A DNA stretch of 64,000 nucleotides, from assembly GCA_943736015.1 (NCBI GenBank), contig OX031058.1, forward strand, positions 14,967,001 through 15,031,000, in the 5' to 3' direction. The notes beneath the pieces are model-generated. The model was not told where the DNA came from. It worked only from the letters and a program-made list of their open reading frames with translations, and did no database searches. This document shows positions 1 through 10,699 of the stretch, piece after piece (position 1 is the first letter of the stretch; each line of letters opens with the position of its first letter). The position numbers were made by a program, and so were the translations under genes. Origin of the DNA: Tridacna crocea (taxonomy: Eukaryota; Mollusca; Bivalvia; Cardiida; Cardiidae).

Positions 1-530
1 AAACGACGAAGAGCTGTGAACAAAATATTATGAAAGGAAGTGTTACCATTTTTGTGTTCTGCACTTCTCCTCAGCTGTGAAGTTAGTTTAGCTCCAGACA
101 AAATTTAAGTATGGAAAATAACAAAATATCAAAGGGCAATAATTCTTAAATTATGCAATCAAGAGTTATGGTTCTTATGCACCACACTCTCTTTGATGAG
201 ATCTATCCATCTGTGAAGTTTCTCAGATAGTTTTTGTGTTATGCTCTAGACAAAATTTAACTGAGAAAATAAAGGGCAATAACCCTTAAAATATGCAATC
301 AAGGATTATGGTTCTTATGCACTGCACTTCTCTTTTATGAGAGCTATCCATCTGTATAGTTTCATGTTTATATCTCAAATTGTTTTTGAGTTGTGCTCCA
401 TACAAGAAATTGGGAAGCGAAGAGGGATAGACAGAATGAAGGAAGAATGGACAGACAGACAAACGGACGGACGGATGGCTACTATTATCATATACCTAGC
501 CGCCTTTTTGGCGGGGGATAATGTATGCTA
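1..530 (+). repeat. Degenerate tandem/dispersed repeat, about 140-bp unit
   Basis: The phrase TTATGGTTCTTATGC recurs at about 166 and 306, a 140-bp period, together with CTATCCATCTGT and GGGCAATAA blocks. The right end carries GGACGGACGGATGG followed by a short GC inverted repeat (CCGCC...GGCGGG near 500-517). A related end (GGACGGACGGACAG, then TATACCCCC) recurs near 45530-45570. This is a non-coding dispersed element; short open frames in it are spurious. Confidence 0.6.
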
Positions 531-539
531 CTTTATGAA

Positions 540-2340
540 TGAAAACTAACATGCCATGAATTATATATAGAAGGGTATGAACATTCTTAATTGTTGGTCA
601 TTCTATTTGATAGATAATTGTATTTTCTCAATCTTAACGATATGTTGCCACTTTGGCTGCCATAGTAACCTGGAGTATGATATGACAATTGTGCCCATTG
701 TTATTTTTTCATGGACAACACATAAGATTAAGGTAAGACCTGTGTAATGGAAAACAGCTATTTCCACCAAAATATCATCCTGCAAAATTAGCTATCATTG
801 AAAATGAGTATTATTTAACTACTTTCACCTTTTCATCTTTTCCATTTTTTCCTTCTTTGAATTATCATTTATAAATCTAAAACCACTATATTCTCAATTC
901 AAAAAGAGATAATAATTACCTCCCCTTTCAGAAAACTAACAAAAGTATCAAAAAATAATTTCAAGACAGACAAACTGAATTTCTGATCCGTTAAAAATGT
1001 GCAAAAATATTATTTCTGCATAAATCCTTATTTATCCTTATTTATCAACCAATTAGAATTTTCATCGGAAGTGCATTACACAGGTCTTACCTTAATAGCG
1101 ATTTCTAAAACCAAAGTTATTCAGTTTACTTACTCTTGTCTCTACAATTTTGCCTTGAATATAAGCAAAAATTGCAGTTTTATGCCAGTGTCGAGATTAA
1201 AGTTGCCATGGAAATCAGAGTTCTTAAAGGAATAGAATTCTTTCTAAAAGATTCTGAAGATGATAATGGCAGGATCTTTTCTGTGAAGTTTCATCAAATT
1301 TGGATGGGTAGTTTCAGAGAAGATATTTGAAATAAAATTTAAAGTATACGCGAGCGTACGCACGCACACACGGATAGTCACACAGACGCAAGACGGATGC
1401 TTGGCCATGACATAAGCCCGCTGGCCTTCTGCCAGTGGAGCTAATGAAACTGACATGCCATGAACTATATATAGAGGGGTTTGAAGATTTTAAATTGTTG
1501 TTCATTGTATTCGACAGATAATGTTTTTTTTTTTTCAATTTTACCGATACATTACCACTTTGGCTGCCATGGTTACCTAGAGAATGATATGATATGCTCA
1601 TTGTTAATTTTTCATCGACAAGATGTTAGATCAATAGCTATTTCTAAAACCAAAGTTATACAATTTACTTACTCTAGTCTCTACAATTATGCCATAAAAA
1701 TAAGCAAAAATTGCAAATTTATGCCTGTGTCGAGATTCAGGTTGCCATGGAAACCTAATTTAGACACATAACCAAAATATCTTGTTTGCAGCTTTTCACA
1801 TTTGTATTAATACTTCATATGTCATATTAACTGATGTTCAAATATTTGTGTTTAGTGGTCATTTTTTTTTTTGCATAAAATACAGCATTTTACAAATTTT
1901 ACAAATCTGTTGTCACTTTGGTTGCCATGGTAACCTACCTAAAAACATTTTGACCTTTTTTTTTTGTTTATTTGTAACCCAATACTTTAGTCTTTATGCC
2001 CAATGTTGAAACCTTAAATCCTAGCTTTGCTGTTAGGTGATAATTGAGATAGAAATTTGTCAATTTAAGCCACCAGCAGAAATGCGAAATACAGCCTTTG
2101 TTCGTTGCCATAGAAACACATTCTGCAAGCTTATATTTGCTATTGCATTCTTGATATTGTAAGCCAATACATGGGTGATTATGTTATAATAACACAACTG
2201 ACTGGACTTTTGGTGACAAATATGTTGTATTAACTTCAAAGTGCTTAATTTTTCAAGTTTTAAAAAGCAAAAAAAATATTGTTCTGGGGGCAAAAACTTT
2301 CTGAAGCCCTTGCCATAGTAACAGCATGACAATAAAAGTT
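540..2340. repeat. Degenerate direct repeats with CCATGGTAAC-type motifs
   Basis: Blocks recur in direct orientation: ATGCCATGAA plus TATATATAG at about 551 and 1455; TTTCTAAAACCAAAGTTAT at about 1103 and 1641; and CACTTTGGCTGCCAT followed by a TAACC-type motif at about 650, 1556 and 1915. Spacings are unequal (904, 538 and so on), so this is a scrambled set of decayed copies, not a clean array. Nothing here reads as a gene. Confidence 0.55.
1375..1450 (-). repeat. Dispersed repeat fragment, also present in the intron of BTB gene A
   Basis: The reverse complement contains GGCCAGCGGGCTTATGTCAT followed by a CGTCTTGCGTC block. It matches 7320-7400 on the + strand (GACCAGCGAGCTTATGGCAT). This is a short relic of a dispersed family. 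Confidence 0.5.
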
Positions 2341-2589
2341 TCCCTTCGGCTTTTTAACTTTTGTGACTAAAGGAATCAATTGCACTAACTTTTTTTGGTA
2401 TTCTGAAAAAGTCACTTATCACCATTTCTACAGGGACTGCATGATTCTAAGGGAGAATGCTAGTTAACACAATGTTTCCTACCCTTACTCAGTCATATGT
2501 ATTTTGTCGTCTGCAAAAACCTCCAATTTAGATCAGCCTGAAATTTACTGAGTGGTAAAGAGTTTTAGTGTATAAACGTTATGAAGAAT

Positions 2590-2777
2590 ACCTTTTATTC
2601 TAGGGATCGTATATACACATTTCTCTACATACGATCCATGCTCATATCCAACTAAATGACTGTTGTATATATTGTTGTTTTTTACCTGACCACATATTTG
2701 TTTATATTATCCTCATGTTTTCCTTTACTGGCACTGAGAGAATAAAATACTTTTGTATTTGTATTGTATTGTATTGC
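2590..2777 (+). mobile_element. 5'-truncated retroelement 3' end with (TTGTA)n tail
   Basis: A polyadenylation-like AATAAA at 2741 is followed by TTTTGTATTTGTATTGTATTGTATTG-type sequence (about 2752-2775), a pentanucleotide TTGTA tail. This is typical of the 3' end of a truncated non-LTR element. The upstream edge is uncertain and no coding sequence remains. A half copy of the M MITE family (see 39588-39808) may lie just upstream at about 2450-2575. Confidence 0.5.
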
Positions 2778-2968
2778 TCTCATAGGATGTCCTACCTATT
2801 GGATTTTCAATTAACAAACACTAATTAATACAAAGAAACTTTGGTGGTTTCAAAGTGATTGGAGTGAAATCCAAAATCACTATTAGCTTCACTGGTTGAA
2901 AGCCAGCAGAGCGTATGTCATGGTGTGGTTTCAGCCCGATAATCTTTTCTTGTTTGTAAACGGGATAG

Positions 2969-3424
2969 AGTCTGCATTTGTGGTCGGATTTTCGTGAAAA
3001 TGGTACTTTGTTCATCAATAGCTTAAAACTATCATTTTTTGTTCATTTTAAAAATCTGAGCATAGGTATAGGAAAAGTCATTTGAAGTTGATAATTTCCA
3101 TTTCTAGTTTACACGATCAAGTCAGCATTTGTGGTCGGGTTTTCATCAAACTTGTACGCTTTGTTGTTTCTTCCAAGATACCTTGAACCTTTTAAGAAAA
3201 AATCCGAGAATCAGCATGGAAAAAGTAAGTATTTGAAGTTGAAAATTTCCTTTTCTTGTGTACACGATAAAGTCTCCATTTGTGGTCGGCTTTTTTGAAA
3301 CATACACTAATTGTTTTGTAATATCAACAGTTTGAACCCATTGATTTGTAAGTCGGAGAATAAGTATGGAAATAGTAGCCATTTAAGGTTCAAAATTACT
3401 ATTTCTTACATTGATAATAAAGTC
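2969..3424 (+). repeat. Tandem repeat, 151-bp period, about three units
   Basis: The phrase GTCNNCATTTGTGGTCGG begins at 2970, 3121 and 3272, with a diverged fourth start (GTCCGCATTTT) at 3422. The period is 151, 151 and about 150 bp. Units share GAAAATTTCC and GGAAAAGTAA-type segments. A weaker relative (AAAGTCCACATTAGTCACA) lies near 5110. Open frames here are by-products of the repeat. Confidence 0.75.
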
Positions 3425-4982
3425 CGCATTTTAGCTTACCTGAGCACGAAGTGCTAAAGTGAGGTATTGTGATGGGTCATTGTCCGGCATCCGGCGTCAA
3501 TTTCTTAAAACATCTTCTTCTCCTAAACCAATATTGATGAAACTTTACAGGGATATTCCTTGGGTTGATCAAAATTGAATTCCACCCATAACTCTCTGGT
3601 TGCCATGGCAACAAAAAGGGAATAACCTATTTGAAAATCATCTTCTCTGAAACTAGGAGGCGCAGAGCTTAGATGTTTTGTATGTAGCATCTCCTAGCGG
3701 ACCTCTACACAGTTTGTTCATAATGATGCCCGTGGGATCAAAACTGGCCCAGCCCCAGGGGTCACAAATTCAAACATAGGAACAAAGACCTAAAAATTTA
3801 AAATCCTTTTTTTCTGAAACTTGAAGGCGTAGGGCTTAAATTGATATTTGGCATTCAACATTTCCATGTAGACATCTACCAATTTTGTTCATGTGATGCC
3901 CCTGGGGTCAAAACTGGCCCCGCTCCAGTTGTCACGATTAAACATAGGAACAAATAAGGAAAACTTTAACTCCTGTATAACTGGAAGGTGTGGAGCTTTG
4001 ATACTTCCTATGTATAGATATCTACCAAGTTTGTTCAAATGATTCCGCTGGGGTCAAAACTTGCCTTGCCCCGGGGTCACAAGTTCGAATAAAGGAACGA
4101 AGAAGGAAAACTTAAAAATTCTTCTTTTCTAAAACTGGAAGGTATAGAGCTTTGTTATTTGATATGTAGTGAACCTGTTCTAAGTTTGTTAGCCTGCCTT
4201 AGCAGAAAGTGTTCAGTCAGTTCAAAGTTGGGTCACCTGGGGTCAGAAACTAGGTTTCTAGGTCAAATTAAAGTAATACCTTGTGGGCACTCTATAGGCC
4301 ACAGTTTTTGCTTAATTGACTTGAAAACTGGTTAGAATGTTTGTCTTGGTTAAATCTCACATGAGTTTGAGTTTGGGTTATGCGGGATTTTAAACTAGGT
4401 CACTAGGTCAAGTTAAAGAAATACCTTGTTGGCACTCTAGAGACCTCATTTATCGTTAAATTAATTGGAAAATTGGTAAAAATGTTTGTCTTAATGTAAT
4501 GTAGGATACGTGTAGCTTCAAAATTAGGTCCCCTGGGGTCATAATCTAAGTCACTAGGTCGTATTAAAGAAATAACTTGTGGGAACTTCAGAGGTTAAAT
4601 GTCTCGCTCAATTGACTTGAAAATTGCTCAGGATGTTTGACTCAATAAAGTGTAAGATTGGTTCAAATAGGATCGCTTCAAAACTGGGTGACTTGGTCAA
4701 ATTCATGAAATACTTCGTGGGCACTCTAGATGTCACATTTATTGCTTAACCAACTTGAAAACTATTCAGAATGTTTGTTTTGATAAGTTTTTTTAAGGAG
4801 TTGTAAATTGGGTCACTTAGGGTGATGAATAAGGTCACTAGGTCAACTTACGGAAATTCATTGTGGTAACATCTTAAGCTCCATTGACCTGACAATTTGT
4901 CAGAAACTGAATTACACATGTGGAGTGAATTTCGCCTATTGATTCAGGGAAGCAATCCAGGGCCATCATGGCACTGTTGTAT
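3425..4982 (+). mobile_element. Family S element, copy S1 (core types 1 and 3)
   Basis: The 5' end has the family hairpin sequence TTAGCTTACCTGAGCACGAA with the mirror GTGCT...GAGGT after it. Next comes a leader shared with other copies (CTTCTTCTCCTAAACC, TTGCCATGGCAACAA). The core changes midway: units with GGCGTAGAGCTT, TGGGGTCAAAACTGGCCC and CATAGGAACAAAGAAGGA (3650-4190), then units with CACTAGGTCAA, ACCTTGTGGGCACTCTA and GAATGTTTGTCTTG (4195-4880). A diverged 3' family hairpin (CAGGGCCATCATGGCACTG) is at about 4957-4975. It is non-coding. Confidence 0.65.
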
Positions 4983-5321
4983 ACCCAATTACTTAGAAAC
5001 TTGCAAAGATAGTTTAGTTCATCAAGGGACTGAACTCTCTTAAAGGTGAAAAAATCTACCAGTTTAGGAAAAACAGCCATTTGATGATTTAGTATTGTTT
5101 ACCAAACAAAGTCCACATTAGTCACAATTCTGTGAAATTTGCTAGGAATGCTGAATACCATATGTAGTGAAACCCGATCAAATTTCGCTGGAATTCAAAA
5201 AAGTGGTTTTGAGAAATTGTACATCATGGTTTTTTTTTCACTCTTTGTTCATTTTACCATATAGATTAATTATGCTGTCTCAGTGGGTTCAAGCTCAGCT
5301 GAAAAAGGATCCCGCCTTTAT

Positions 5322-6570
5322 TTAGCTCACTTGAGCACAATGTGCTCATGTGCTCAAGGGAGCTTTTAGGATGCGTCGTCCATCGTAAACAATTATTTAA
5401 CATCAACTCCTCCTACATCAATTGGCCAATTTGGACAAAACTTATCTGGAATACTCCTTGGCAGATCTTCATAAAATAATCACAGAATTTGATTCCATCA
5501 AAAACTCCGGTTACCATGGCAACCAAATAGAATTTTCTAAGATTGAAAAAAAAAAAAACTTTTCTGTAACCGCTGGTCAGATTTTGAAATTGAAATAATG
5601 TCAAAGAACTGTTCCTTTGGAGATCTTTTTAAAAAAGTGTTCGCGAATTTTCTATCCGTCAAGAATTATGGCGCTGGTGAATTGGGGGCTTCTTGCACCT
5701 TACGGACATAAAGAAATTCTTAAAAATTCTTTTTCTCTAAAACAGCTGGGCAGATTTTGAAATAATTTTACAGAGATACTCCTTTAGTATTCCTTTTCAA
5801 AATGTGTTCGCTAAATTTTGATTCGCCAAGAAAAAAATATGGCTCTGGTGACTCGGGGCTACTTGCACTAAAAGAAAATGAAGAAATTCTAAGAAATCCT
5901 TCAACTCTGAAACGGCAGGTCAGATTTTGAAATAATTCCGCTGACATACTCGTTCGGTGACCTATTTCAAAATTTGTTCGCGAAATTTTGATCTGTCAAA
6001 ACAAATGGCTCTGGTGACTGGGAGCTACTTGCACTATACGGAAATGAAGAATTTCTTAAGAATTCTTTTTCTCTAAACGGCTGCTCAGATTTTAAAATAT
6101 TTTCACGAAAATGTTCCTTGGATGACCCTTTTCAAATTGTTGTGAAATTTTGATCTGTCAAGAAACATGGCTCTAGTGACTGGATGCTACTTGCGCCATA
6201 TTATAGCCACGAAGAAATTCTTATCTGAAACCGCTTGTCAGAATTTGAAAAAAAAATACATGAATGTTTCTTTGGTGACCCTTTTCAAAAATGTTCGAAA
6301 GATGCTGAATCGTTATGAAACATGGCTTTGATTGGGAAGGCCAACTTGCAATATATGGCCATGAAGATGTTCTTAAAAATTCTTCTTCTCTGAAACGGCT
6401 TGTCAGGTTTTGAAATAATTTCGTAGAAATGTGTTTTGGGTGACCCTTTTCAAAAATTGTTCGCAAAAGTTTGACATTTATTGCAAATTGTTCGAGAAAG
6501 TTTGATCGATCAAGAAACATGGCTGTGATGGTTGTGGGCTATTTACACTATACGGACATGACACGATATA
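5322..6570 (+). mobile_element. Family S element, copy S2 (core type 2)
   Basis: The element starts with TTTAGCTCACTTGAGCACAA and the mirrored GTGCTCAAGGGAGCT. The core is a tandem of about 150-bp units containing AAACGGCAGGTCAGATTTTG, TTGGGTGACCCTTTTC-like, GCGAAATTTTGATC and GGGCTACTTGCACTATA. About seven decayed units are visible. The same core recurs at 37020-38180 and 49330-50830. No convincing 3' hairpin end is visible, so the right boundary is approximate. Confidence 0.65.
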
Positions 6571-6965
6571 TGTAAAGTTCCATGTTCATTTACTTTCAAA
6601 AATAATCTCTTCTGTCCTTTTTAATGGAAATCATAAACTGAAAAAAATATGGTACAGGCTACTCAATGTGTTTGTCTAGTGGGCGCCATATATATATAAC
6701 TTCGGACAAACAAAGTTTTATTGGGTTTTAGATGAAGAAACTCTTGCCAAACTTTGGTTTCTTATTGGACGAAAAGCACGGTCGATCACCTACCATGCTA
6801 TGAAACTATATTTAGAAATGCCCGCTTAAAATGTAGCATAGTATGCTTGTTGAGGCCTTGGAATTATGATAACACCGCAACAAAAGCTTAACATGTATAT
6901 TGCCTGACACATTTGTTTTCAATAAAACAGCATTAATATTGAAATAACTTTCTCTTCTGTTGTAG
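6571..6965. other. Sequence upstream of BTB gene A; ends in a splice acceptor
   Basis: No coding sequence or repeat was recognised. The stretch ends in a pyrimidine-rich acceptor (CTTTCTCTTCTGTTGTAG, AG at 6964-6965), so at least its right edge is intron. The next exon therefore begins at 6966 and one or more upstream exons of BTB gene A should lie further left. Confidence 0.5.
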
Positions 6966-6988
6966 ACTACGGATCGGTTTACGACAGA

Positions 6989-7287
6989 ATGGACACAGCT
7001 TCAACCCCACTGCTTTTGAACAACTCGCTGGATGACGGATGGCAGTCTGACCAGCCACTCAGCAACTGCATCCTTATGTTGTTTGAATATCAGATTTTGA
7101 CGGATGTTACTTTCTGGTGCAAGGACCAAGACATAAAAGACCCAACTGAAAGAATTCATGCTCACAAAAATATTCTTGCTGCCCGCAGTCCTGTGTTTCG
7201 GGCAATGTTCAGTGGTTCCTTTAAAGATGGTGAAAAAGAAATATATCTCACTGACATCGAGAGTAAAGATTTCAAAGTATTTCTTAG
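6989..7287 (+). CDS. BTB-BACK protein A, exon 1 (BTB/POZ domain)
   Basis: This exon encodes residues 1-100 of a predicted 463-residue BTB-BACK protein. BTB hallmarks are visible: LTDVTFWCKDQD (about residues 35-46), IHAHKNILAARSPVFRAMFS (about 56-75) and the IYLTDIESKDFKVFLR strand-helix (about 85-100). BTB domains dimerise, and BTB-BACK proteins of the BTBD/KLHL type commonly act as Cullin-3 substrate adaptors. That role is inferred from the family. The donor AG|GTGAGA after 7287 splits an Arg codon (phase 2). The first ATG in the exon is 6989, but the exon begins at 6966 and reads in frame upstream (VYDR before the Met). Paralogue B has VYDK at the same place, so translation may start in an earlier exon. 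A retained intron after 7287 would soon hit a stop. Confidence 0.9.
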
Positions 7288-9606
7288 GTGAGAATCATTT
7301 CTTATCATCATCAAATGTGGCCGAAGACCAGCGAGCTTATGGCATGGTCTTGTGTCTGTCGTGCGTCTATGCGCCAGTCCGTCCACAAGCATCGGTGAAC
7401 GGTGAGCAACATTGTTTCAAATAATGGATTACACACTGTTATACTGAAAGGTAATCAACGCGTATCTTCAATTGCTTTAGTCACGGACTTCACGCCTTTT
7501 ATGAGTCATTTCACAACCAACCTTTGCATTTTGGATATGTCAAATACTAAGAAATATCCAGCTTGAAACTGTCAAACAAACCAACTCGGAAGAGATCTGA
7601 CTGCATCGATTCACTTAAATCTATAAGAGACAAACCCAATTTAAATATGAAACTAGTTCAATATCCGACAAGCAAAAGTTCAGATCCATCAGTTTTAAAC
7701 TATATCAACCTCATAAACCTCAAACCTTAACCAATTTCCTGTAAATAGACTGTGCGAACCCTTTTTCTATCAAGACAATTGTCAAGCGTGCGAGCTTCCA
7801 ACGTCCTGACATATTTAGGTTATTTTGAAACGCGTACTTTCAGTGGTAATACACGGAGATGTGTTTGACCTCCAGCACTGAAAAAACGACAAACAAAATC
7901 CGCAAAGAAAACCAAAATGGACTAACGCTAAGGCGGCTTGCCGTTTTCAGAGGGAAAAGAAGGTTCGTACATTCGATAAATACATTTATGTTCAAACTTA
8001 AGTGCTTATACCTTAAAGGATGCGGACTTGAAGCGTACGTTTCACAAAAACGGAATTCTTTCGCGCTTTAGTTTTTTTGAGAGTTTTCGCGAATCTATGC
8101 AATTAAATCGTTTGTTTGACTTTTTTTGCGCTAGATATTTCTTGGCAATTTGAAATGTCTGAAATTGTGGTAGGTATTTCTTGCATAGTAACGTTTCTGC
8201 TATCCATTATTACTATGGGCGTCTATATTAGTAGTAAAATGACTTGTAAACGGCCTGAAACCTGCGATTAAGGTATTGAAAATACATTCCGAGTTATTTA
8301 CTTTTCAGTATATTAGTAAGTAATACATGATTTTAGACACTGTCCCTCGCCATTTACCTGTGTCCGCGCGTAATTGCGTTAGCTTTTATAACAAATATAT
8401 TCTTGTATGTAACTACTGACGAGGTCTTTCTGGAAACTTCACAGAAGTAATCCAGCAATTGACTTCTTCAGGATGTCTGCAAAGAACTTGATTCCAGCAA
8501 GAAAAACTCTGGTGGCTAAGGTATCAGAGGACAAACAATAATGAAACTCTTTCGAAGTTGCAGTACAACCTCTCTCTGCAAAAGAAAAGAAATGAAAATC
8601 TTTGAATATTTATTTGTCTGACACTGTAAGGTATAGGGCTACCAAATCTGGTCTGTACCTCCACCGAAGTTTTTTTTTTTTCAAAATTGGCCCCATCCTG
8701 GAGGTCGCAAGTTATAAATTTGGCTCATATAGTGAGCACTTTATGAAAATATTCCTATTCCTAACTATAAAGCATTGGGCTACCAAAAGTGTTATGTAGC
8801 TTTATCTAGTAAACCCTACAGTTATCCGAATTTCTAGCCATGTGTCCGTGCGTGGGTCAAAATGCTTGTTCACTCCTGGATATTGCAATATTCCATGAAA
8901 ATGAGAAATTGATGACAGTTGCTTGCATATATATCGATGCAATCTTTCCCTAGGGACCACAAGATTTACACGTGCTTTTATCGTGAAAACTGCAAAAAAT
9001 ATCATTTTTACTTACCATAAGACATAGGGCCAACAAAACTTGGCACGTAGCTTCGTGTAATAGATCCAAGAGATTACAAATTTTAGCTCAATCCGGAGGA
9101 TCGCAGGACCTACACGGTCTTACATTGTGAAAACTTAAAAATAAGTTTCCTACAGCACATAAACTCAACATAACTCAAGATTATATCTACTGATAAGGGG
9201 AAATAATCCCATTTTCTCATAACAGATATACAGTTTGTTGCCATTTACCTCCTTTGATAATCAAATTGCTCTTTACAAGGTTGTTGTCGGGTATTCATGT
9301 TTTTTGGATTTACAGAAAGAAAAAGCTCTGTCACCATTGAGACTGATGTATATTGATGTTATTTATTATGCTGAGATAAGTCGAAAATTTCACTAGGAAG
9401 CGAATCTAGGTTTGCTTCATGCCGTTTTCCGTTACACGTCTAGAAGAAAAAAGAAACTGAAGGATAATATATTGTCCCTACAGCATAGCGATTTATAAAT
9501 AATTACTGATTTGATAAACTTAATAAAGTTTATGTAACGATAATAGAATGCTCATTATTGTACAAGAGATAAAAGAAATAGCAGAAGACGACTTCTCTCA
9601 TTTCAG
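7288..9606 (+). other. Intron of BTB gene A (2,319 bp) with repeat fragments
   Basis: The intron is bounded by GTGAGA (7288) and a pyrimidine-rich CTTCTCTCATTTCAG ending at 9606. Contents: a dispersed repeat fragment at 7320-7400 (GACCAGCGAGCTTATGGCAT); S-type-1-like pieces between about 8615 and 9125 (TAGGGCTACCAAA, repeated); and a duplicated piece of exon 2 at 8860-8942. An open frame running into exon 2 from 9548 is intronic up to 9606, because the paralogue aligns only from the acceptor onward. Confidence 0.85.
8860..8942 (+). pseudogene. Orphan copy of part of the BACK exon inside the intron
   Basis: This segment matches exon 2 at about 9741-9820. By eye about 70 of 78 aligned bases agree, with no indels, so it still reads as the BACK-domain stretch NACSLLD...AIFHENEKLMTVAC. 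It lies about 880 bp upstream of the genuine copy. No AG acceptor precedes it directly and no GT donor follows it directly, so it is unlikely to be an alternative exon. It is closer to gene A than to gene B (gene B differs through the ACGACATCAGCC stretch). It is probably a partial tandem duplication relic. Confidence 0.75.
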
Positions 9607-10699
9607 ATCCATATACAGCGACAAACTCCCTTCAGAGGTCGAAAGTCTTGTGCAAACTCTCACAATCGCCCATAAATATCAAATAAACTATATAGTAGAT
9701 AGATGCTTTGATAAGCTTTCAGAAAAACTTACAACTGAGAATGCTTGTTCACTCCTGGATACTGCGATATTCTATGAAAATGAAGAACTGATGACAGTTG
9801 CTTGCAGATATATTGATACGAATTCAAAAGACATTTTGGAAAGCGAGGGATTCATTAAAATTTCCCCGCAGTGTCTTACATTTATACTGAAGGGTGATAC
9901 CTTTTTCACAGATGAAACCCAAATATTCGAACGATCTATGCAATGGGCTGAGAAACGATGTAGTTCCAGTGATGTGGAAAATCTTCGAAACACTCTTGGT
10001 GATGCTTTCTTTTATCTTAGGACCCCCGCTATGACTTTGAAAGAATTCATGAGCTGTACAAAAAGGAAAGGTTATTATACATTGCAGGAAACAGAGGATA
10101 TTATGGAAGCCATCGCAAACAAAGATGACGAAGAATACGATAAAATACTTTGTAATTCAAGGACTTCACGTATTCCTCTAGAAGTATGTGTAGGTACCGG
10201 GATATCTGAAAACAAACCTCGTTCATCTACTTATGTGTCATGTGCTACTGCTCAGCTAACACTGACCCCGAAAATTGACATACTTTTGACGGAAATCAAG
10301 TTTTCTGAACTTCACAAAGGAGGGATTAAAAACAAGATTTATTCAAACCACTATGATGAGTATGGTATGAGTGGACGCCAACTTAAAGCCACAGTTACGA
10401 TTGAAGCAATCGGTATAGATCAGGAATATACTTTTACTGTCCAAAAGACTCCCATATGTTTAAAGCTGAAAAAGCCTGTCTTACTTCAGTCGTCAAAAGA
10501 TGGCTATTGTCTAAAGATTGAGTTAAAGCCCACCAATATGAGTTTTTTCGAGTTGAAAGCACAAACAATGGAAGCTGATTCATTCTCAGATGACTTTGGA
10601 AAAATAACAATACGATGCGACTCTACATGCCACGCAATTATCAACGGATTGACATTTCATCATTTGTCTCATAGGAAAGGCAATAGCATTTCACTGTGA
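9607..10699 (+). CDS. BTB-BACK protein A, exon 2 (end of BTB, BACK, C-terminal domain)
   Basis: This terminal exon completes the split Arg codon (AG|A) and encodes residues 101-463. Order: SIYSDKLP plus the helix VESLVQTLTIAHKYQ closing the BTB domain; a BACK-type helical region at about residues 140-215 (ENACSLLDTAIFYENEELM, ILKGDTFFTDETQIFERSMQ, WAEKRC); a linker through YYTLQETEDIMEAIANKDD; then a beta-rich C-terminal region (about 285-463) with spaced strands such as QLTLTPKIDILLTEIKFSEL and DGYCLKIELKP. That region resembles a divergent PHR-type domain of BTBD proteins, which is only an inference. The acceptor at 9605-9606 was chosen because paralogue B has the same acceptor and equal exon length (1,093 bp). 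The stop is TGA at 10697-10699. Confidence 0.9.

Noticed and set aside
2969..3424. CRISPR-like array
   Set aside because: The 151-bp period, divergent units and lack of short conserved repeats with unique spacers point to a eukaryotic satellite.
9548..9606. An open frame that makes BTB gene A exon 2 appear to start at ATG 9548
   Set aside because: The paralogue shows no homology before the acceptor at 9606, and splicing to exon 1 completes the Arg codon and the BTB domain. The extra codons are intronic.
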